The notes below the pieces were generated by a model. It saw only the letters and a program-made list of their open reading frames with translations. It was not told the origin of the DNA and did no database searches. Position numbers and translations under genes: made by a program. Source: Cellvibrionales bacterium UBA1854 (lineage in GTDB: Bacteria > Pseudomonadota > Gammaproteobacteria > Pseudomonadales > Porticoccaceae). Taken from it: a DNA stretch of 64,000 nucleotides. Where the stretch lies: NCBI GenBank assembly GCA_002338445.1, contig DDII01000026.1:47652-111651 (forward strand). Reading direction: 5' to 3'. Shown here piece after piece: positions 62,615 to 64,000 of this stretch (position 1 is its first letter; every line of letters begins with the position of its first letter).

Positions 62615-64000
62615 ATGTCGCTAAAAACGGATGATAATTCTTTATTTGACGTGTCTAATGTTAAAAAAATCGAACAACAGTTCATTAAAAAAAATAACTC
62701 AACTGAATATTCTCTTTCTCTAAATGCCGCAGAAGCTCTCTTGCACGAGTTACTCGGAAAGTTTGGGCAGCCCCAGTCCATTACTGTTTTTTGCGGGGGA
62801 GGCAAAAATGCTGCGGATGGATACTTGTTATCTGCTCTTGCCTCCACAAAATCAATATCGGTTAAAGTTTTTGAACTTGGGAATCCACTTCAATTTTGCT
62901 CAAACGTAGCTCGCGCTAGAGAATTGGCGCTGACAAGAAATGTTGAAGTGAATATATTTTCAGGTGAGGAAATAATTGAGACTGAGGTAATTGTTGACGC
63001 GCTTATAGGGATCGGTTTGCGAGGAAAACTAAGCGAGAAATATAGATGCGCAATTCGCAGAATTAATTGCTCAAACTTACCTACACTTTCAATAGATGTG
63101 CCTTCTGGCTTAGATGCTAGCACAGGCGGAGTTCTTGATGTAGCCGTAAATGCAGATGTAACGGTAACCTTTTTGGTTAATAAACAGGGTTTGTTCACAG
63201 GATACGGTCCTTCATGCTGTGGTAGCCTCATTTTAAGACCCTTAGGTATGCAGCGTGAAGAGAACTTGCACGAGTGGGCTAGTGCGAGGATTCTGTGTCG
63301 AGAAAAACTTTACAAAATTATGCCAAGCCGACTGAATTATTCCTGTAAAACAAATTATGGACATGTTTTGGTTATCGGGGGTGATTATGGTTATGCTGGG
63401 GCCGGGATAATAGCCGCTCAAGGCGCTGCAAGAACTGGCGCAGGACTTGTATCTCTCGCGACTCGTCCCGAGCACGTTGCAGCCATGTTAACGAGACAAC
63501 CTGAGGTTATGGCGATCGGAGTGTCATCTGGACAAGAGCTGGAGCCTTTTTTGAATCGGCCGAGTGTGTTGGTTTTAGGTCCAGGTTTGGGCACTTCGGC
63601 CTGGTCTGAGCAACTACTACAAAGAGCGTTAGACACAAAAATATTAACGGTTATTGATGCGGATGCGCTTAATATAATTTCATCAGAGAAAGTGAAAATT
63701 AGTAGAGAACATGCAGAAAATTGTGTGATTACTCCTCATCCGGGAGAGGCCGCTCGCTTGTTGAATATCTCTGTGAAGGAAGTCGAATTAGACCGCATCT
63801 CAGCGGCAATCAAACTCCAAAAGGTATATGGCACAACAGTAGTTCTGAAAGGTTCGGGGACCATAGTCTGTGGTCACACCTCAGAGGTAGTCAGTATATG
63901 CCCATACGGCAATCCGGGAATGGCAAGCGCTGGAATGGGTGATCTCTTGAGTGGAATTATTGGCGGTCTTCTGGCTCAATCATTGTCATGCATTTCTGCC
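62615..64000 (+). CDS. nnr: Bifunctional NAD(P)HX epimerase/dehydratase, 3'-truncated by window end
   Basis: Repairs hydrated NAD(P)H. The frame opens at ATG 62615 and runs without a stop to base 64000 (462 codons seen, about 90% of the usual length). The N-terminal YjeF_N epimerase keeps IDVPSGLDASTG and the Asp in VDALIGIGL, but its nucleotide loop reads GGGKNAADG (residues 61-69) where GxGNNGGDG is usual. The C-terminal ADP-dependent dehydratase looks normal (VIGGDYGYAGA, LGPGLG, VITPHPGE, GNPGMASAGMGDLLSG). tsaE would be expected next. Start confidence is moderate. Confidence 0.92.
   Translation, partial: MSLKTDDNSLFDVSNVKKIEQQFIKKNNSTEYSLSLNAAEALLHELLGKFGQPQSITVFCGGGKNAADGYLLSALASTKSISVKVFELGNPLQFCSNVARARELALTRNVEVNIFSGEEIIETEVIVDALIGIGLRGKLSEKYRCAIRRINCSNLPTLSIDVPSGLDASTGGVLDVAVNADVTVTFLVNKQGLFTGYGPSCCGSLILRPLGMQREENLHEWASARILCREKLYKIMPSRLNYSCKTNYGHVLVIGGDYGYAGAGIIAAQGAARTGAGLVSLATRPEHVAAMLTRQPEVMAIGVSSGQELEPFLNRPSVLVLGPGLGTSAWSEQLLQRALDTKILTVIDADALNIISSEKVKISREHAENCVITPHPGEAARLLNISVKEVELDRISAAIKLQKVYGTTVVLKGSGTIVCGHTSEVVSICPYGNPGMASAGMGDLLSGIIGGLLAQSLSCISA

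Noticed and set aside
1..64000. Phage, insertion sequence, CRISPR, toxin-antitoxin or restriction system
   Set aside because: I looked through all frames and gaps and found no transposase, integrase, phage structural gene, spaced repeats or defence gene; nearly every gene has a core housekeeping or urea-use identity.

Overview
The window is an AT-rich stretch of a gammaproteobacterial chromosome, densely packed and almost entirely single-copy housekeeping genes. The group is indicated by several E. coli/Pseudomonas-type gene neighbourhoods: tesA divergent from ybbA-ybbP, prfB-lysS, ygfZ/sdhE, nadB/rpoE-rseA-degP-lepA-lepB-rnc-era-recO-acpS, mrcA/cysQ/yrfG-hslR-hslO-pckA, aroK-aroB-hemE, and psd-rsgA/orn/queG-nnr. 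A DUF3094 protein and a MucD-like protease next to lepA point towards the Pseudomonadales/Cellvibrionales side. Urea use, haem A synthesis and a blue copper protein fit a free-living aerobic, probably marine, bacterium. No 16S gene is present and I do not name a genus.

Layout. 1-4.4 kb: PII protein, DsbC, hom-thrC, a small membrane protein. 4.5-10.2 kb: recJ, the esterase tesA (complement) and the divergent ybbA-ybbP transporter. 10.2-21.6 kb: the accessory centrepiece, a continuous urea uptake and hydrolysis block, urtABCDE - small His-containing membrane protein - ureDABCEFG, preceded by a sigma-54 promoter and a likely NtrC site. 21.6-24.7 kb: a degenerate PAS histidine kinase and SelO (complement). 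24.9-27.5 kb: prfB with its programmed +1 frameshift, and lysS. 27.6-32.9 kb: haem A synthase, ung, ygfZ, sdhE, nadB. 33-42.2 kb: the sigma-E cluster with a gene-free gap where rseB is expected, then lepA to acpS. 42.2-48.6 kb: mazG, adk, tsaB, uppP, M18 aminopeptidase, trpS and a pseudoazurin-like lipoprotein. 48.6-55.7 kb: pckA, an hslO interrupted by an in-frame TGA, hslR, yrfG, cysQ, mrcA. 56-64 kb: aroK, aroB, hemE, psd, rsgA, orn, queG and the truncated nnr gene at the window edge.

How the genes work together. Under nitrogen limitation sigma-54 and NtrC would switch on UrtABCDE to import urea. UreABC hydrolyses it to ammonia and CO2 after UreDEFG load nickel, and the PII protein at the window start belongs to the same nitrogen-sensing logic. 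No nickel importer is visible; the 84-residue protein between urtE and ureD is the only unexplained member of the block. I saw no insertion sequence, prophage, CRISPR array, tRNA or rRNA. The most unusual items are that small protein, the histidine kinase that has lost its phospho-acceptor His, the stop-interrupted hslO, tesA without a canonical start codon, the missing rseB, and an altered NAD(P)HX epimerase loop.
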